NCBI RefSeq assembly: GCF_900129855.1
Contig: NZ_LT670819.1
Coordinates: forward strand, 2,976,001-3,040,000
From: Streptomyces sp. 3214.6
GTDB taxonomy: Bacteria > Actinomycetota > Actinomycetes > Streptomycetales > Streptomycetaceae
DNA length: 64,000 bases
Reading direction: 5' to 3'
Part shown: piece after piece, positions 40,303-50,656 of the stretch
Layout of the letters: each line of letters opens with the position of its first letter
Numbering within the stretch: position 1 is the stretch's first letter
Notes under the pieces: generated by a model
Seen by the model: only the letters and a program-made list of their open reading frames with translations
What the model was told of the DNA's origin: nothing
Database searches by the model: none
Translations under genes and position numbers: made by a program

Positions 40303-42759
40303 TCAGCGCCCGCCCCGGTGGCCCACCGGCCCCGGGAGGTCCTGCTCCGCCCAGATGATCTTTCCGGCGGGGGTGTAGCGCGTGCCCCATCGGCGGGTCA
40401 GCTGGGCGACCAGGAACAACCCCCGGCCGCCCTCGTCGGTGGTCCGCGCATGGCCCATGCGAGGCGAGGTGTTGCTGGCGTCGGACACCTCGCAGATCAA
40501 CCTGTCATGCCGGATCATGCGCAGCCTGATGGGTCCGGTGCCGTGCCGGATGGCGTTGGTGACCAGCTCGCTGACCACCAGTTCCGTGGTCATCACCAGG
40601 TCGTCCAGCCCCCATCCGAGGAGCTGGCGGACGGCGAGCTCCCTGGCGCCCGCGACGATCGCCGGATCCGTCGGCAGGTCCCACGAGGCGACCCGGTCGG
40701 CGCCCAGCGCATGCGGCCGGGCCAGAAGCAGCGCGACGTCGTCGGTCTGCGGACCGGTCAGCAGATTGTCCACGACCGCCGAGCAGAGCTCCTCCGGCGT
40801 CAGGCCGGAGTGCGCGAGCACATCGCTGAGGCGGGACAGCCCGACGTCGATGTCCTGGCCACTCGTCTCGATGAGGCCATCGGTGTAGAGGCCGATCAGG
40901 CTTCCCTCGGGGAGAGAGATCTCGGCGGACTCGAAGGGCAACGAGCCGAGGCCCAGCGGAGGGCCCGCCGGAAGGGCCGGAAAGGTGACCTTGCCGCCGG
41001 GGGTGACCACGGCGGGCGGCGGATGTCCGGCCCGCGCCATGGTGCACAGCTGGGTGACCGGATCGTAGACGGCGTAGAGGCAGGTGGCGCCCAGTACGGC
41101 GGTGGCGATGGGCTCGTCGTCGCCGCCCTTCTCCTCCGTCAGACGGATCACCAGGTCGTCCAGGTGGGCCAGCAGCTCATCGGGCGGCAGGTCCATGTCA
41201 GCGAGCGTCTGGACGGCGGTACGCAGCCTGCCCATGGTCGCCGCGGCGTTGAGGCCGTGCCCGACGACATCACCGACGACCAGGGCGACCCGGGCGCCGG
41301 AGAGCTGGATGACATCGAACCAGTCGCCGCCCACCCCTTCCCGTACATCGGCCGGCAGATAGCGCGAGGCCACCTCCATGGCGGCCCCGCCGTTCAGCCC
41401 CTGCGGGAGCAGACTGCGCTGCAGGGCCAGCGCCGCAGCGTGCTCACGGGTGTAGCGGCGGGCGTTCTCCACCCACACCGCGGCCCGGCTGACCAGCTCC
41501 TCGGCGAGCAGCAGGTCGTCCTCCTCGAACGGCTGTGGATGCTCCATACGGACGAAGGTCGCCACCCCCAGCACGGTGCCGCGCGCGGACAGCGGCACCC
41601 ACATCACCGAGTGCATGCCGAACTCCGCGATGCTCCTGGCCCGCGCCGGGTCCTTCGCGATCCACGGGGCGGTGGCCGGGTCCAGGAACGGTTCCAGCAC
41701 CGCGGTGCCATTGACCATGCTCTCGAAGTACGGCGAGGACTTGGGTGCGTCGATCGTGTCTCCGGTGGCGATCACCGACTCCGGGCAGCCCTCGTGGATC
41801 GACTGCTGACCGGCCCGCCGTACCGCGCTGTCGGCCGGCCCCGAACCGGGTTCGTCGCCGTGCAGCACCGCTTCCAGCAGATCGACGGTCACGAAGTCGG
41901 CGAGCCTCGGCACCGAGAAGTCGGCCAGTTCCTGGGCGGTCCGCATCACGTTCAGCGTGCCCCCGATACGGGCGCTGGCCTCGCTGAGCAGGGCGAGGCG
42001 CTCCCGGGCCCGCCATCTGTCGGTGACGTCCATGCCCATGTAGCACACGCCCAGCGTTTTGCCGTCCGGGTCGTCGAGCCGAAAGAAGGAGGTGGAGTAG
42101 GCGTGTTCCTGGTGCGGATCCGCCCAGGTCCAGCCCCGGTACTCGTAGTCGATGACCGGCACGCCGGTCTCCAGCACCCGTCGCATCTGCGCTTCGAGCG
42201 CGTCGGTGTTCAGGCCCGGCAACGAGTCCGACATGCGGCGTCCGAGCCGCTCGGCGCGCGGCACACCGCCGTAGCGCTCCAGGGTGTCGTTCATCCACAC
42301 ATACCGCAGGTCCGGGCTGAGCACGGCCATGCCGAGCGGGGAGCGGGTGAGGAAGCCTTCCAGCACCTCCCAGCTGACCGCCCAGGTCGGTGCCTTCGAC
42401 ACGTCGATCGCCGATACGAGCCAGGCCTTGCGGTCGTTGGTGTCGGACATCGCGGTCACCCGCAGCCCGACCTCAAGACGGCGGCCGTCACGGTGCCGGG
42501 CGCCCACCAGACCGCCCCAGCTCTCCCGGATCCCGCACTCTTCGGCGACCTCGGCCGCCCGTGACGCGTCTTCGGGCTCCGCCAGCAAAGTGACGGCGGA
42601 GCGGTCGAGGATCTCCGCCGCGCCGTATCCCAGGAGCCGCTCAGCGGCCTCCGTCCACCCGATGACCGTGCCCTTCGCGTCGATCACCGCAGCAGCCACA
42701 TTCGCCGTCTCGAACGGTCCATGCGTTCCGTCCGGTGCTACCTCCTTGGGGAACATCAT
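40303..42759 (-). CDS. PAS-PAS-GAF-PP2C-HATPase signalling protein
   Basis: This 818-residue multidomain protein has two N-terminal PAS domains (about residues 15-125 and 130-255), a GAF domain (about 258-440) and a SpoIIE/PP2C phosphatase domain (about 460-680, with [22 protein letters not shown] and [10 protein letters not shown]). A C-terminal RsbW-like ATPase (about 690-805, with [10 protein letters not shown]) follows. Streptomyces have many such genes, which are thought to steer partner-switching between anti-sigma and anti-anti-sigma factors. Both phosphatase and kinase modules in one chain let it set either state. There is no adjacent sigma or anti-anti-sigma gene. The start is ATG at 42759. 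Ligands unknown. Confidence 0.9.
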   Translation of the reverse strand: MMFPKEVAPDGTHGPFETANVAAAVIDAKGTVIGWTEAAERLLGYGAAEILDRSAVTLLAEPEDASRAAEVAEECGIRESWGGLVGARHRDGRRLEVGLRVTAMSDTNDRKAWLVSAIDVSKAPTWAVSWEVLEGFLTRSPLGMAVLSPDLRYVWMNDTLERYGGVPRAERLGRRMSDSLPGLNTDALEAQMRRVLETGVPVIDYEYRGWTWADPHQEHAYSTSFFRLDDPDGKTLGVCYMGMDVTDRWRARERLALLSEASARIGGTLNVMRTAQELADFSVPRLADFVTVDLLEAVLHGDEPGSGPADSAVRRAGQQSIHEGCPESVIATGDTIDAPKSSPYFESMVNGTAVLEPFLDPATAPWIAKDPARARSIAEFGMHSVMWVPLSARGTVLGVATFVRMEHPQPFEEDDLLLAEELVSRAAVWVENARRYTREHAAALALQRSLLPQGLNGGAAMEVASRYLPADVREGVGGDWFDVIQLSGARVALVVGDVVGHGLNAAATMGRLRTAVQTLADMDLPPDELLAHLDDLVIRLTEEKGGDDEPIATAVLGATCLYAVYDPVTQLCTMARAGHPPPAVVTPGGKVTFPALPAGPPLGLGSLPFESAEISLPEGSLIGLYTDGLIETSGQDIDVGLSRLSDVLAHSGLTPEELCSAVVDNLLTGPQTDDVALLLARPHALGADRVASWDLPTDPAIVAGARELAVRQLLGWGLDDLVMTTELVVSELVTNAIRHGTGPIRLRMIRHDRLICEVSDASNTSPRMGHARTTDEGGRGLFLVAQLTRRWGTRYTPAGKIIWAEQDLPGPVGHRGGR

Positions 42760-42854
42760 GACAGCCGTCCCATCTGGCGGATGGCATATGGGACATTCTA
42801 GTGCGTACCACCCGGCGCTGCCCCCCTCTCGGACCGCTCCCGGACCTCGCCCTG

Positions 42855-42897
42855 CTCCTGGCCCCCGTCCTTCTCCTGGCCCCCTACTCCTGGCCCT
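42855..42897. repeat. Triple CTCCTGGCCC repeat at the permease stop
   Basis: CTCCTGGCCC occurs three times (from 42855, 42873 and 42887), spanning the stop codon at 42884. The spacing differs (18 and 14 bp), so it is imperfect. Confidence 0.5.
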
Positions 42898-43915
42898 CGC
42901 CGGTGGTGAGCCGGGCGATCATCAGCGCCACCAGGATGATCGCGCCGTAGATGGCCTGGATCCAGAAGGACGACACCTGCGCCAGGGTGAGCAGGTTCTC
43001 CAGCATGCCCAGCAGCAGCACCCCGAGCAACGCCCCGGCCAGGGATCCCTTGCCGCCGTTCAGGCTGATGCCGCCGATGACGGCGGCCGCGAACACGGTG
43101 AAGATCAGGCCCTGTCCCTGATTGGCGTTGATCGCCCCGACCCGTCCGGCGATCACCAGACCGGCCAGCGCGGCCAGCGTCCCGCCGATGACCAGAACGC
43201 CCCAGGCCACCCGGTCGACGCGGATGCCCGCCGCCCGCGCGGCGGAGACGTTGCCGCCCACCGCGTACACCGCGCGTCCCAGCCGGTGGTAGCGCAGCGC
43301 CCACCCGGCGACAGCGAAAGCGGCACCGGTCGCCCACACGGAGACGGGGACGCCGAGCCAGTTGTCGGACCCGAGGGCGAAGAACGCGGCGGGGGCGTCG
43401 AACAACGTCTTGCCGGACACCATGCCGACCAGGACCCCGCGCAGCACGATGTTCATCGCCAGGGTCACGATGAAGCCGTTGAGCTGGAGCTTGACGATCA
43501 GCAGACCGTTCACGGCCCCGATCAGCGCCCCGGTGAGCGGAATGATCAGCAGGCCGAACCAGGTGGGCAGCTCGCTGCCGAAACCCGCCGAGGCGGCCGG
43601 GATCACGGCCATGAAGCCGAGGGCCGGGGCGAGCCCCGCGATCGACTCCAGCGAGAGGTCCATCTTGCCGCTGATCAGGATCATCGCCTCGGCGAGCACC
43701 AGCAGTCCGAGCGCCGAGGAGGCGCTGAGCACATTGAGCAGGTTGTCCCGGTCGAGGAAGCTGTCGTTGCTGACCGCACCGATGACCAGCAGCAGCACCA
43801 CCGCGGGCAGCAGCGCCAGGTCGCGGATCCGGCCCAGGGCGATCGCGCGGCCGGGGTGGCGGACCGCGCTGTCCGGCCCACCGGGCCCCGGGCCGTTCGG
43901 CGCGGTGTCATTCAT
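42884..43915 (-). CDS. Sugar ABC transporter permease (RbsC-like)
   Basis: This 343-residue permease of the ribose/xylose type has about nine helices, the conserved AVNGLLIVKLQLNGFIVTLA stretch and the Rbs-type coupling loop (RYHRLGRAVYAVGGNVSAARAAGIRV, about residues 207-232). It partners the double ATPase, whose stop overlaps its ATG by eight bases. It is the last gene of the fuconate-dehydratase/sugar-importer operon. Confidence 0.92.
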   Translation of the reverse strand: MNDTAPNGPGPGGPDSAVRHPGRAIALGRIRDLALLPAVVLLLVIGAVSNDSFLDRDNLLNVLSASSALGLLVLAEAMILISGKMDLSLESIAGLAPALGFMAVIPAASAGFGSELPTWFGLLIIPLTGALIGAVNGLLIVKLQLNGFIVTLAMNIVLRGVLVGMVSGKTLFDAPAAFFALGSDNWLGVPVSVWATGAAFAVAGWALRYHRLGRAVYAVGGNVSAARAAGIRVDRVAWGVLVIGGTLAALAGLVIAGRVGAINANQGQGLIFTVFAAAVIGGISLNGGKGSLAGALLGVLLLGMLENLLTLAQVSSFWIQAIYGAIILVALMIARLTTGEGQE

Positions 43916-45443
43916 GGTCGGTGCCGACCCCTTCGACCGAGGCCACCAGTTCCTCGTCGGTCCAGCCGACGCCGTACTCGGCGGCGAGGGCGCCGTTGAA
44001 CATCACCAGGACGCGGTCGCAGGTGCGCAGGTCCGCCAGCTCGTCCGAGACGACGAGCGCCGCGCGTCCCGCGGCCCTGGCTCGGTCGACGACCGACAGC
44101 AGCGCCCGCTTGGATCTCACGTCGACACCCGCCGTCGGATTGATGAGCACGAGTACCGCCGGGTCGGTGGCCAGCGCCCGGCCCATGACGACCTTCTGCT
44201 GATTGCCGCCCGACAAGTCCTTGACCGGCTGGTCCGGGCCGGCCGTGGTGATGTCGAGAGCGGTGATCGTCCGCCGGGCGAAGGCGTCCCGGGCCCGGCG
44301 CGAGATCACGCCCAGCCGCCCCAGCCGGTCCATGATGGTCATGGAGGCGTTCTCGGCCACCGACAGCTCCGGTACCAGTCCTTCGTGGTGCCGGTCGCGC
44401 GGCACACAGCCCACGCCCGCCGCGAGCGCCGAGGCGACGCTGCCGGGCCGCGTCGGACGGCCGAGAATCTCGATCAGCCCGCTGTCGGGCCGGTACAGCC
44501 CGGCCAGCGCCTCGGCGACCTGATGGCTCCCGGAGCCCGCGAGCCCGGTCAGCCCCACTGTCTCGCCGGACCGGACGGTGAAGCTGACGTCGGTGAAATG
44601 CGGGCCGTTCAGCCGGTGCACCCGTACGGCCACGGGCGCGTCCGCCGACCGCGACCGGACGCGGCCGGCGCCGGGGACCGCACCCGCGCCCCGCTCTCCG
44701 GTCATCGCCTGGATGAGTTCGGTCCTGCCCAGCTCGCCCACGGGCGCCGTGGTGATCCAGCGGGCGTCCCGCAGGACGGTGACGACCTGGCAGACGGCGT
44801 AGACCTCCTCCAGATGATGGGAGATGTAGAGAAAGGTGATCCCGGCCCGCTGCAACCGCCGAACATGGGTGAACAGGCGGTCGATCGCCCGGCTGTCCAG
44901 CTGAGCGGTCGGCTCGTCCAGAATGATGAACCGGGTTCCGCGCGAGATCGACCGTGCGATCTCCACCAATTTGGCGTCCCCGACGGTGAGCCCGCCGGCC
45001 GGCACGTTCTCGTCGACCTCCACTCCCCATTCGTCCAGCAGGTCGCGGGCCGCCGAGCGCATCCGCCGCCAGCTGATCACCTGGCCGCGCACCGTGGGTT
45101 GCCGGTTGACGTACAGGTTCTCCGCGACAGTGAGATCACGGATGATCGTCGACTGCTGGTACACGCAGGCGACCCGCCGCTGCCACGCCTCACGGTCCGC
45201 CGGGCCGGGGGCGGGTACACCGTCGAACAGGACAACACCGCGGTCCGGCCGCTGCAGTCCGGTCAGGATGGCCACCAGGGTCGACTTACCGGCCCCGTTA
45301 CGGCCGACCAGGGCGTGCGACTCACCGGCCCGGACGGCGATCCGCACGTCGTCCAGGGCAACGGTGGGCCCGTAGCGCTTACGGATCCCGTGGGCCTCGG
45401 CCACCGCGCGGCGGCCGGCGCCGTCGGCGCGGGGTTCGGTCAC
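43908..45443 (-). CDS. Sugar ABC transporter ATPase, double domain (RbsA-like)
   Basis: This 511-residue fusion of two ATPase domains is of the RbsA/MglA type. Domain 1 has Walker A GRNGAGKST and Walker B FIILDEP. Its signature motif is altered to LTVGDAKL. Domain 2 has a degenerate Walker A (GLAGSGSHQVA) but a full LSGGNQQKVVMG signature, the usual pattern in this family. I chose the GTG at 45443, whose first bases overlap the binding-protein stop (GTGA); an upstream GTG at 45470 is less likely. Confidence 0.9.
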   Translation of the reverse strand: MTEPRADGAGRRAVAEAHGIRKRYGPTVALDDVRIAVRAGESHALVGRNGAGKSTLVAILTGLQRPDRGVVLFDGVPAPGPADREAWQRRVACVYQQSTIIRDLTVAENLYVNRQPTVRGQVISWRRMRSAARDLLDEWGVEVDENVPAGGLTVGDAKLVEIARSISRGTRFIILDEPTAQLDSRAIDRLFTHVRRLQRAGITFLYISHHLEEVYAVCQVVTVLRDARWITTAPVGELGRTELIQAMTGERGAGAVPGAGRVRSRSADAPVAVRVHRLNGPHFTDVSFTVRSGETVGLTGLAGSGSHQVAEALAGLYRPDSGLIEILGRPTRPGSVASALAAGVGCVPRDRHHEGLVPELSVAENASMTIMDRLGRLGVISRRARDAFARRTITALDITTAGPDQPVKDLSGGNQQKVVMGRALATDPAVLVLINPTAGVDVRSKRALLSVVDRARAAGRAALVVSDELADLRTCDRVLVMFNGALAAEYGVGWTDEELVASVEGVGTDHE

Positions 45444-46483
45444 GAGCTCTTGCCGATCTGGTTGCCCCACAGGGACGGATCATCGACGTTGCTCTTGGTC
45501 ACCAGGGGTGCCGGGAGCTGGTCCTCCAGGATTCCGCTGGGCAGCCGGACGATGGTGCTGTCGTGGCCGGTCGGGCCCGGGTGGAAGGTCTGCCCCTCCA
45601 TCGCCCGCTTGATGTAGAAGATGCCGTATTTGGCGTACAGGTCGGTCGGTTGGGAGACGGTCGCGTCGATCAGGCCCTTGCGGATCGCGTCCAGCTCCTG
45701 CGGGATGCCGTCATTCGAGACGATCACGATGTGCCTGGGATCACCGGCCGCCACCAGCGCGTTGTGCCGTCGCAGCGTGCTCAGCGTGGGGGCCAGATAC
45801 ACGCCGCCCGCCTGTAGGTAGATGCCCTTGACGTCGGGGTTGGCGGTGTACAGCGCCTCCAGGCCTGCCGCCGCCTTCTCCGCGTTCCAGGCGGCGGGAA
45901 TGTCCAGCACCTTGATGCCTCGGTAGTTCTTTTGGATGCACGCGCTGAACGCCTCGGACCGGTCCCGCCCGTTGACCGACGCCAGATCGCCCTGGATCTG
46001 TACGACCTTGCCCGACTTCACCTCGTCGCCGAGCTGCCGGCAGGCCTTCTCCCCGTAGGCACGGTTGTCGGCCCTGACCACCATCGCGACCTTGCCCTTG
46101 TCCGGCGCCACATCGACGGCGACCACCGGCACGCCCTTGCGCTGCGCGGCGTTCAGCCCGGCGACGATCGCCGCGGAGTCCAGCGGCGAGACGACCAGGC
46201 CCTTCGCGTTCTGGGCGAGCAGATTCTGGATGTCGCTGATCTGTTTGCTCGGATCGGAGTTGGAGTTCACCGTCTGAAGCAAGCGGACGTTCTGCGCGGC
46301 GGCCTGCCCCGGGATGTAGGAGTTGTACGACTCCCAGAACGGTGAGGTGAGCAGCGGCAGGACCACCCCGACCTTGCCCGAAGCGGTGCCGGTGGTGTTG
46401 CTCGTGCCCCCACCGCAGGCGGTGACGGCCGGCCCGCAGCAGAGTGCGAGGGCTGTTCCGACAGCGGCGATGCGTCGCTTCAT
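45440..46483 (-). CDS. Sugar-binding lipoprotein (RbsB-like)
   Basis: This is a 347-residue periplasmic-binding-protein-like lipoprotein (lipobox VTAC, C23). The Rbs-type binding domain begins GKVGVVLPLLTSPFW and has QNLLAQNAKGLVVSPLDSAAI and the hinge region DRSEAFSAC. It probably binds a hexose or sugar acid for the downstream ATPase and permease. It is preceded by the fuconate dehydratase gene with a 106-bp gap and a hairpin. Confidence 0.9.
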   Translation of the reverse strand: MKRRIAAVGTALALCCGPAVTACGGGTSNTTGTASGKVGVVLPLLTSPFWESYNSYIPGQAAAQNVRLLQTVNSNSDPSKQISDIQNLLAQNAKGLVVSPLDSAAIVAGLNAAQRKGVPVVAVDVAPDKGKVAMVVRADNRAYGEKACRQLGDEVKSGKVVQIQGDLASVNGRDRSEAFSACIQKNYRGIKVLDIPAAWNAEKAAAGLEALYTANPDVKGIYLQAGGVYLAPTLSTLRRHNALVAAGDPRHIVIVSNDGIPQELDAIRKGLIDATVSQPTDLYAKYGIFYIKRAMEGQTFHPGPTGHDSTIVRLPSGILEDQLPAPLVTKSNVDDPSLWGNQIGKSS

Positions 46484-46580
46484 GTGCTCGGCTCCGAGTG
46501 AGTGGTCGGTGGTCGGTCATCTCAGTGGAAGGGGTCCGCACGCCCCTTCGGTGAGGACCGCGGCCGGCCCTGGAATTCCT

Positions 46581-46600
46581 CCCCGGCGTTCATGCCGGGG
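46581..46600 (-). repeat. Hairpin at the fuconate dehydratase stop
   Basis: CCCCGGC and GCCGGGG form a perfect 7-bp stem with a 6-base loop straddling the stop codon at 46590. As an intercistronic hairpin it may shape mRNA decay between the dehydratase and transporter genes. Confidence 0.6.
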
Positions 46601-47942
46601 CGCCCGCAGCCGGGGGCGCGTCGTACGGGGCCTGCCAGGCGGCGCCGCCGGGGAACGCGTACGCGGCGAGCGACTCGGGCCGCATCGCCGAGCTGAAGCC
46701 GGGGGCGGTCGGGGCCGCGTACCGCCCCCGGACGATCACCACCGGGTCGAGGAAGTGCTCGTGCAGATGATCCACATACTCGATGACCCGGTCCTGGAGG
46801 GTGCCGGAGACCGCCAGATAGTCGAACATCGCCAGATGCTGCACCAGCTCGCACAGGCCCACCCCGCCCGCGTGCGGGCACACCGGGATCCCGAACTTGG
46901 CCGCGAGCAGGAGGATCGCCAGGTTCTCGTTGACTCCCCCGACCCGGCAGGCGTCCAACTGCAGGAAGTCGATCGCGTCCGCCTGGAGCAGTTGCTTGAA
47001 CACCACCCGGTTGTGCACATGTTCGCCCGTCGCCACCCGCACCGGCGCCACCTCCCGGCGGATCGCCGCGAGACCGAGAATCTCGTCCGGGCTGGTCGGC
47101 TCCTCGATCCAGTAGGGGTCGAACTCCGCCAGTCGCCGGATCCACCCCACCGCCTCGGTGACCCCCCAGCGCTGATTGGCGTCCAGCCCCATCCGCACCC
47201 CGGGACCGATGATCCCCCGCGCGGTACGGCACCGCCGCACATCGTCGTCCAGATCGGCGCCGACCTTGAGTTTGATCTGCCTGAACCCGCTGTCCACGGC
47301 CTCCCGGGCCAACCCGGCGACCTTGTCGTCCGAATAACCGAGCCAGCCAGGAGACGTGGCATACGCCGGATACCCGTCGGCGAGCAGGCGCGCCTCCCGC
47401 TCCCCCATCCCGCTCCGCGCCCGCCACAGGATCCCCAGCGCCTCATCGGGGGTCAGCGCGTCCTCCATATAGCGGAAGTCGAGCAACGCGACCACCTGCT
47501 CGGGCGCCAGGTCGGCCAGCAGCTTCCACAGGGGCTTCCGCTCCCGCTTCGCGTACAGATCCCACATGGCGTTGACCACGGCGCCGATGGCCATGTGCAC
47601 GACGCCCTTCTCCGGCCCCAGCCATCGCAACTGGCTGTCGCCGACGAGCGAGCGGGAGAACCCCCCGAGGTCGGACAGGACCTCTCCCAGCCGCAGCCCC
47701 ACCACATGCGGGCGCAGCGCGTTGATCGCCGCCACCTCGACCTCGTTGCCCCGGCCGATGGTGAAGCAGAACCCGTGCCCCTCAAGCCCGTCCCCGACAT
47801 CAGTGCGGATGATCACGTACGACGCCGAATAATCCGGATCGGGATTCATCGCGTCCGACCCTTCGAGCCGACGAGATGTGGGAAACCGGATGTCGTAGGC
47901 GTCCAGCGCCGTGATCCGCCCCCGCGTCGGGTGGGGCCTCAT
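46590..47942 (-). CDS. L-fuconate dehydratase (enolase superfamily)
   Basis: This 450-residue enolase-superfamily enzyme would remove water from L-fuconate to give 2-keto-3-deoxy-L-fuconate. The catalytic set K226 (in KLKVG), D254, E280, E307 (in TGEHV) and H357 (in CPHAGG) has the same spacing as in the characterised Xanthomonas FucD (K220, D248, E274, E301, H351; from memory). The N-terminal capping domain with [16 protein letters not shown] also fits FucD. The ATG at 47942 was chosen from the N-terminal alignment; no strong ribosome site is visible. It heads an operon with an RbsABC-like importer, so the imported sugar is probably fucose, fuconate or a close relative. Confidence 0.85.
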   Translation of the reverse strand: MRPHPTRGRITALDAYDIRFPTSRRLEGSDAMNPDPDYSASYVIIRTDVGDGLEGHGFCFTIGRGNEVEVAAINALRPHVVGLRLGEVLSDLGGFSRSLVGDSQLRWLGPEKGVVHMAIGAVVNAMWDLYAKRERKPLWKLLADLAPEQVVALLDFRYMEDALTPDEALGILWRARSGMGEREARLLADGYPAYATSPGWLGYSDDKVAGLAREAVDSGFRQIKLKVGADLDDDVRRCRTARGIIGPGVRMGLDANQRWGVTEAVGWIRRLAEFDPYWIEEPTSPDEILGLAAIRREVAPVRVATGEHVHNRVVFKQLLQADAIDFLQLDACRVGGVNENLAILLLAAKFGIPVCPHAGGVGLCELVQHLAMFDYLAVSGTLQDRVIEYVDHLHEHFLDPVVIVRGRYAAPTAPGFSSAMRPESLAAYAFPGGAAWQAPYDAPPAAGAPA

Positions 47943-48176
47943 GGCAGGCGGCTCATCGGCGTCATCGGGAGGACTCCAGAGAATCAGGCCTGACGGCAAG
48001 CTCGGACACCCAGATGAGTATATATCGCCCAAAAGCCACGGTCCGCGTATGACGTGCGGGGCACGCACCAGGGCCGGACCCGCTCACCGAAGAAATCCAC
48101 CCGCCCCTTCCTGACCCCCTCCTCTAGGCTCTGGCCTGCGGTTCGCTGGGAGTCGCAGGGAGAGGGGAGTCCCGTC

Positions 48177-48719
48177 ATGGGTGGGTCGGTCAGCGCTGTC
48201 AGCAGTAACGGCGTGTACTCCTTCACCAAGCCCAATCGCGACAGCGTCACGCTGCTCGCCGGGCTGGGGGTGGAGGGGGACGTGCACTCCGGGGTCACGG
48301 TGAAGCACCGCTCGCGGGTGAAGCAGGATCCCACGCAGCCGAATCTGCGGCAGGTCCACCTCATTCACGAGGAGCTGTTCGAGGAGGTGCGGGCGGCCGG
48401 GTTCGAGGTGATGGCCGGTCAGCTCGGCGAGAACGTGACCACACGCGGGATCGACCTGCTCGCGCTGCCGGTCGGGACGCTGCTGCGGCTGGGCGCGGAG
48501 GCCGTGCTCGAGGTGACCGGGCTGCGCAACCCGTGCGCGCAGATCGACGACTTCCAGAAGGGCCTGCTGAAGCAGGTCGTCCGCCAGGACGCCAACGGTC
48601 GTCCGGAGTTCCGGGCCGGGATCATGAGCGTCGTGCTGAGCGGGGGCGTGGTGCGGCCCGGGGACTCGATCACGGTCGAGCTGCCGGACGGGCCGCACCG
48701 GCCCCTGGAGCGTGTGTAG
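48177..48719 (+). CDS. MOSC-domain protein
   Basis: This 180-residue protein consists of a MOSC domain (C-terminal part of molybdenum-cofactor sulfurases). The conserved cysteine C120 lies in LRNPCAQID. The QVHLIHEELFEE and GENVTTRGIDLL elements are typical of the stand-alone family (YiiM-like). Such proteins bind molybdenum cofactor, and some reduce N-hydroxylated compounds. AGGGGAG precedes the ATG at 48177. Confidence 0.88.
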   Translation: MGGSVSAVSSNGVYSFTKPNRDSVTLLAGLGVEGDVHSGVTVKHRSRVKQDPTQPNLRQVHLIHEELFEEVRAAGFEVMAGQLGENVTTRGIDLLALPVGTLLRLGAEAVLEVTGLRNPCAQIDDFQKGLLKQVVRQDANGRPEFRAGIMSVVLSGGVVRPGDSITVELPDGPHRPLERV

Positions 48720-48756
48720 CCACTCCCTGCGCCCCAGCACTACGCCCTGTGAGGCA

Positions 48757-49419
48757 TTACGCCCTGAACGTCGCGGGGCGTTCGGGGCTCGCCTCCGCCA
48801 GCGCCTTGGTGACCGCCTCGACGCCGGCCTGGAGACCGTAGACGGGGGTGTCGGGCTGCTGGCGCCAGGAGTCGTCGATGCCGCCCGTGTCGACGGTGTC
48901 GAAGCCGAGCTCGTCGATGAGGGCGCGGACCTTCGCCTTCGCGGCCTCGTCGTCACCGGCCACCGGCAGCGCCATGCGGTCGGGGTCGCCGGCGGGGAGC
49001 GGGCGGTCCAGGATGTCCTGGGCGAAGGTGCCGTTGAAGGCCTTGATCACGGGGTGGCCGATGCGGCGTTCCGTCCAGCGGCTCTCCGTGATGCCCTCGT
49101 CCTCGATCTCCGCGACCCGGCCGTCGCGCTGCTGCGGGTAGTAGTTGTTGGTGTCGATGACGGCGACGTCGTCGGCCGCGCCGTCCAGGATGCCGGACGG
49201 CAGGTCGGGCACCGCCTTCACCGGGATCGTGATCACCACGACCTCCGCGCCGCGGGCGGCCTCCTGGACGGTGACGGGGGTCGCTCCGGTCTCCTCGGCG
49301 AGTTCCGTGAGCGTCTGCGGGCCGCGGGAGTTCGCGACGGAGACGTCGTGACCGAGGGCGGTGAGGCGCCGGGTGAGGTTGCCGCCGATGTTGCCCGCGC
49401 CGATGATGCCGATCTTCAT
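48757..49419 (-). CDS. F420-dependent NADP oxidoreductase-like protein
   Basis: This 220-residue protein has a Rossmann start (KIGIIGAGNIGGNLTRRL), a RGPQTL-type NADP-phosphate-binding segment (NSRGPQTL, about residues 30-37) and the internal VIKAFNGTFAQDIL block. It resembles Fno and its paralogues. F420 use in Streptomyces is well known, but cofactor choice cannot be proved here. It is the only gene in its unit; the next gene on the same strand (49501) is 81 bp away. Confidence 0.82.
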   Translation of the reverse strand: MKIGIIGAGNIGGNLTRRLTALGHDVSVANSRGPQTLTELAEETGATPVTVQEAARGAEVVVITIPVKAVPDLPSGILDGAADDVAVIDTNNYYPQQRDGRVAEIEDEGITESRWTERRIGHPVIKAFNGTFAQDILDRPLPAGDPDRMALPVAGDDEAAKAKVRALIDELGFDTVDTGGIDDSWRQQPDTPVYGLQAGVEAVTKALAEASPERPATFRA

Positions 49420-49500
49420 GACAGGCCTGCCTTCCGGAATCGATCAGTATAGATGCACATGCATGCGTCCCTGATGGCGCCAACCCCGGTCGGCGACCGG

Positions 49501-50556
49501 CTATTCCACCCGCACGACAATCTTTCCCGTGTGCGTGTTCGTCTCCATCAGACGGTGGGCGTCCCGGATGCGGTCCAGGCCGTCGAAGACCTCGGCGACG
49601 ACCGGGCGCAGGGTGCCGTCGGCGAGGCCGGAGCCGATGTAGTGGGCGGCGCGGCGGCGGCCCTCCGGGTTGCCGGTGACCACGAAGTCGGCGTAGCCGT
49701 GCACGGTCAGCGGCCACCGGCGAGGCAGCAGGATGGGCTGCTGGTCCAGCCAGCCGTAGCTGACCAGCGTGCCGTCCGGCACCACCGCCTCGCCCAGGGC
49801 CGCGAAGCCGGCGCCGCCGATCGCGTCGAAGACGATGTCGACGCCCCGCCCTGCGGTCAGCCGCCGGGTCTCCTTGACCACGTCCTCGTCGTCGCTGACG
49901 ATGACGTGCTCCGCGCCCAGGTCGTACAGACGCCGCCGCTTGGCCTCGGTACGGGTGGTGACGACCGGGACGGCGCCGGCCCGGCGGACGACCTGGATCG
50001 CGGCGGTGCCCGCCCCGCTGGACGCGCCGGTGATCAGGACGTGGTCGCCGGGGCGCATCCCGGCCCGTTCGACCAGGGCGCCGTAGGCGGTCGTATAGGT
50101 CAGCCAGACGGCGGCCGCGGTGACGGGGTCGGCGCCGGCGGGACGCGCCACGAGCGAGGTCTCGGGCAGCAGGACCCGGTCGCCGTAGACGCCGTGGACA
50201 CCGAGGTCGAAGTTGCCCGCCGACAGCACCGGGTCGCCGGGCGCGAAGCCGGTCACGCCCTCGCCGACCGCCTCGACCTCGCCGGCCGCCTCGTAGCCGT
50301 TGCGGGAACCGGGCAGGGTGGGCTGGTAGAAGTAGCCGCCCGAGCGGAAGAGGGCCTCGGCCCGGTTGAGCGCCAGCGCCTCGACACGGACGAGCACCTC
50401 CCCGGGGCCGGGCGCGGGCAGCTCCACCTCCTCGACGGTCAGGACGTCGGGGCCGCCGATCTCGTGAAAGAGCACCGCGCGAGCGGGAGTTGACGAAGAG
50501 GGCGACGCAGAGCCCCGTGAGGAACCTGACGGGGAATTCGTTGAAGAAGTTGTCAT
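49501..50556 (-). CDS. MDR-family NADP-dependent oxidoreductase
   Basis: This 351-residue medium-chain dehydrogenase/reductase has a GroES-like N-domain (about residues 25-145) and a nucleotide-binding domain with ITGASSGAGTAAIQ. The cysteine/histidine zinc ligands of alcohol dehydrogenases are absent, so it belongs with quinone-oxidoreductase-type members. An N-terminal Ser/Pro-rich extension of about 22 residues is unusual. It is divergent from an AraC regulator with 100 bp between starts, so that regulator is a natural candidate for its control. Confidence 0.85.
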   Translation of the reverse strand: MTTSSTNSPSGSSRGSASPSSSTPARAVLFHEIGGPDVLTVEEVELPAPGPGEVLVRVEALALNRAEALFRSGGYFYQPTLPGSRNGYEAAGEVEAVGEGVTGFAPGDPVLSAGNFDLGVHGVYGDRVLLPETSLVARPAGADPVTAAAVWLTYTTAYGALVERAGMRPGDHVLITGASSGAGTAAIQVVRRAGAVPVVTTRTEAKRRRLYDLGAEHVIVSDDEDVVKETRRLTAGRGVDIVFDAIGGAGFAALGEAVVPDGTLVSYGWLDQQPILLPRRWPLTVHGYADFVVTGNPEGRRRAAHYIGSGLADGTLRPVVAEVFDGLDRIRDAHRLMETNTHTGKIVVRVE

Positions 50557-50656
50557 GCCGTCGACGCTAGGGCGGTGGGGCGAGACGATCCATGTCCATC
50601 GGTATCGGTTTCCTGTCCGTACGTCTCGCCCCGCGCGAAGGGCCTACGGTGTCGGC

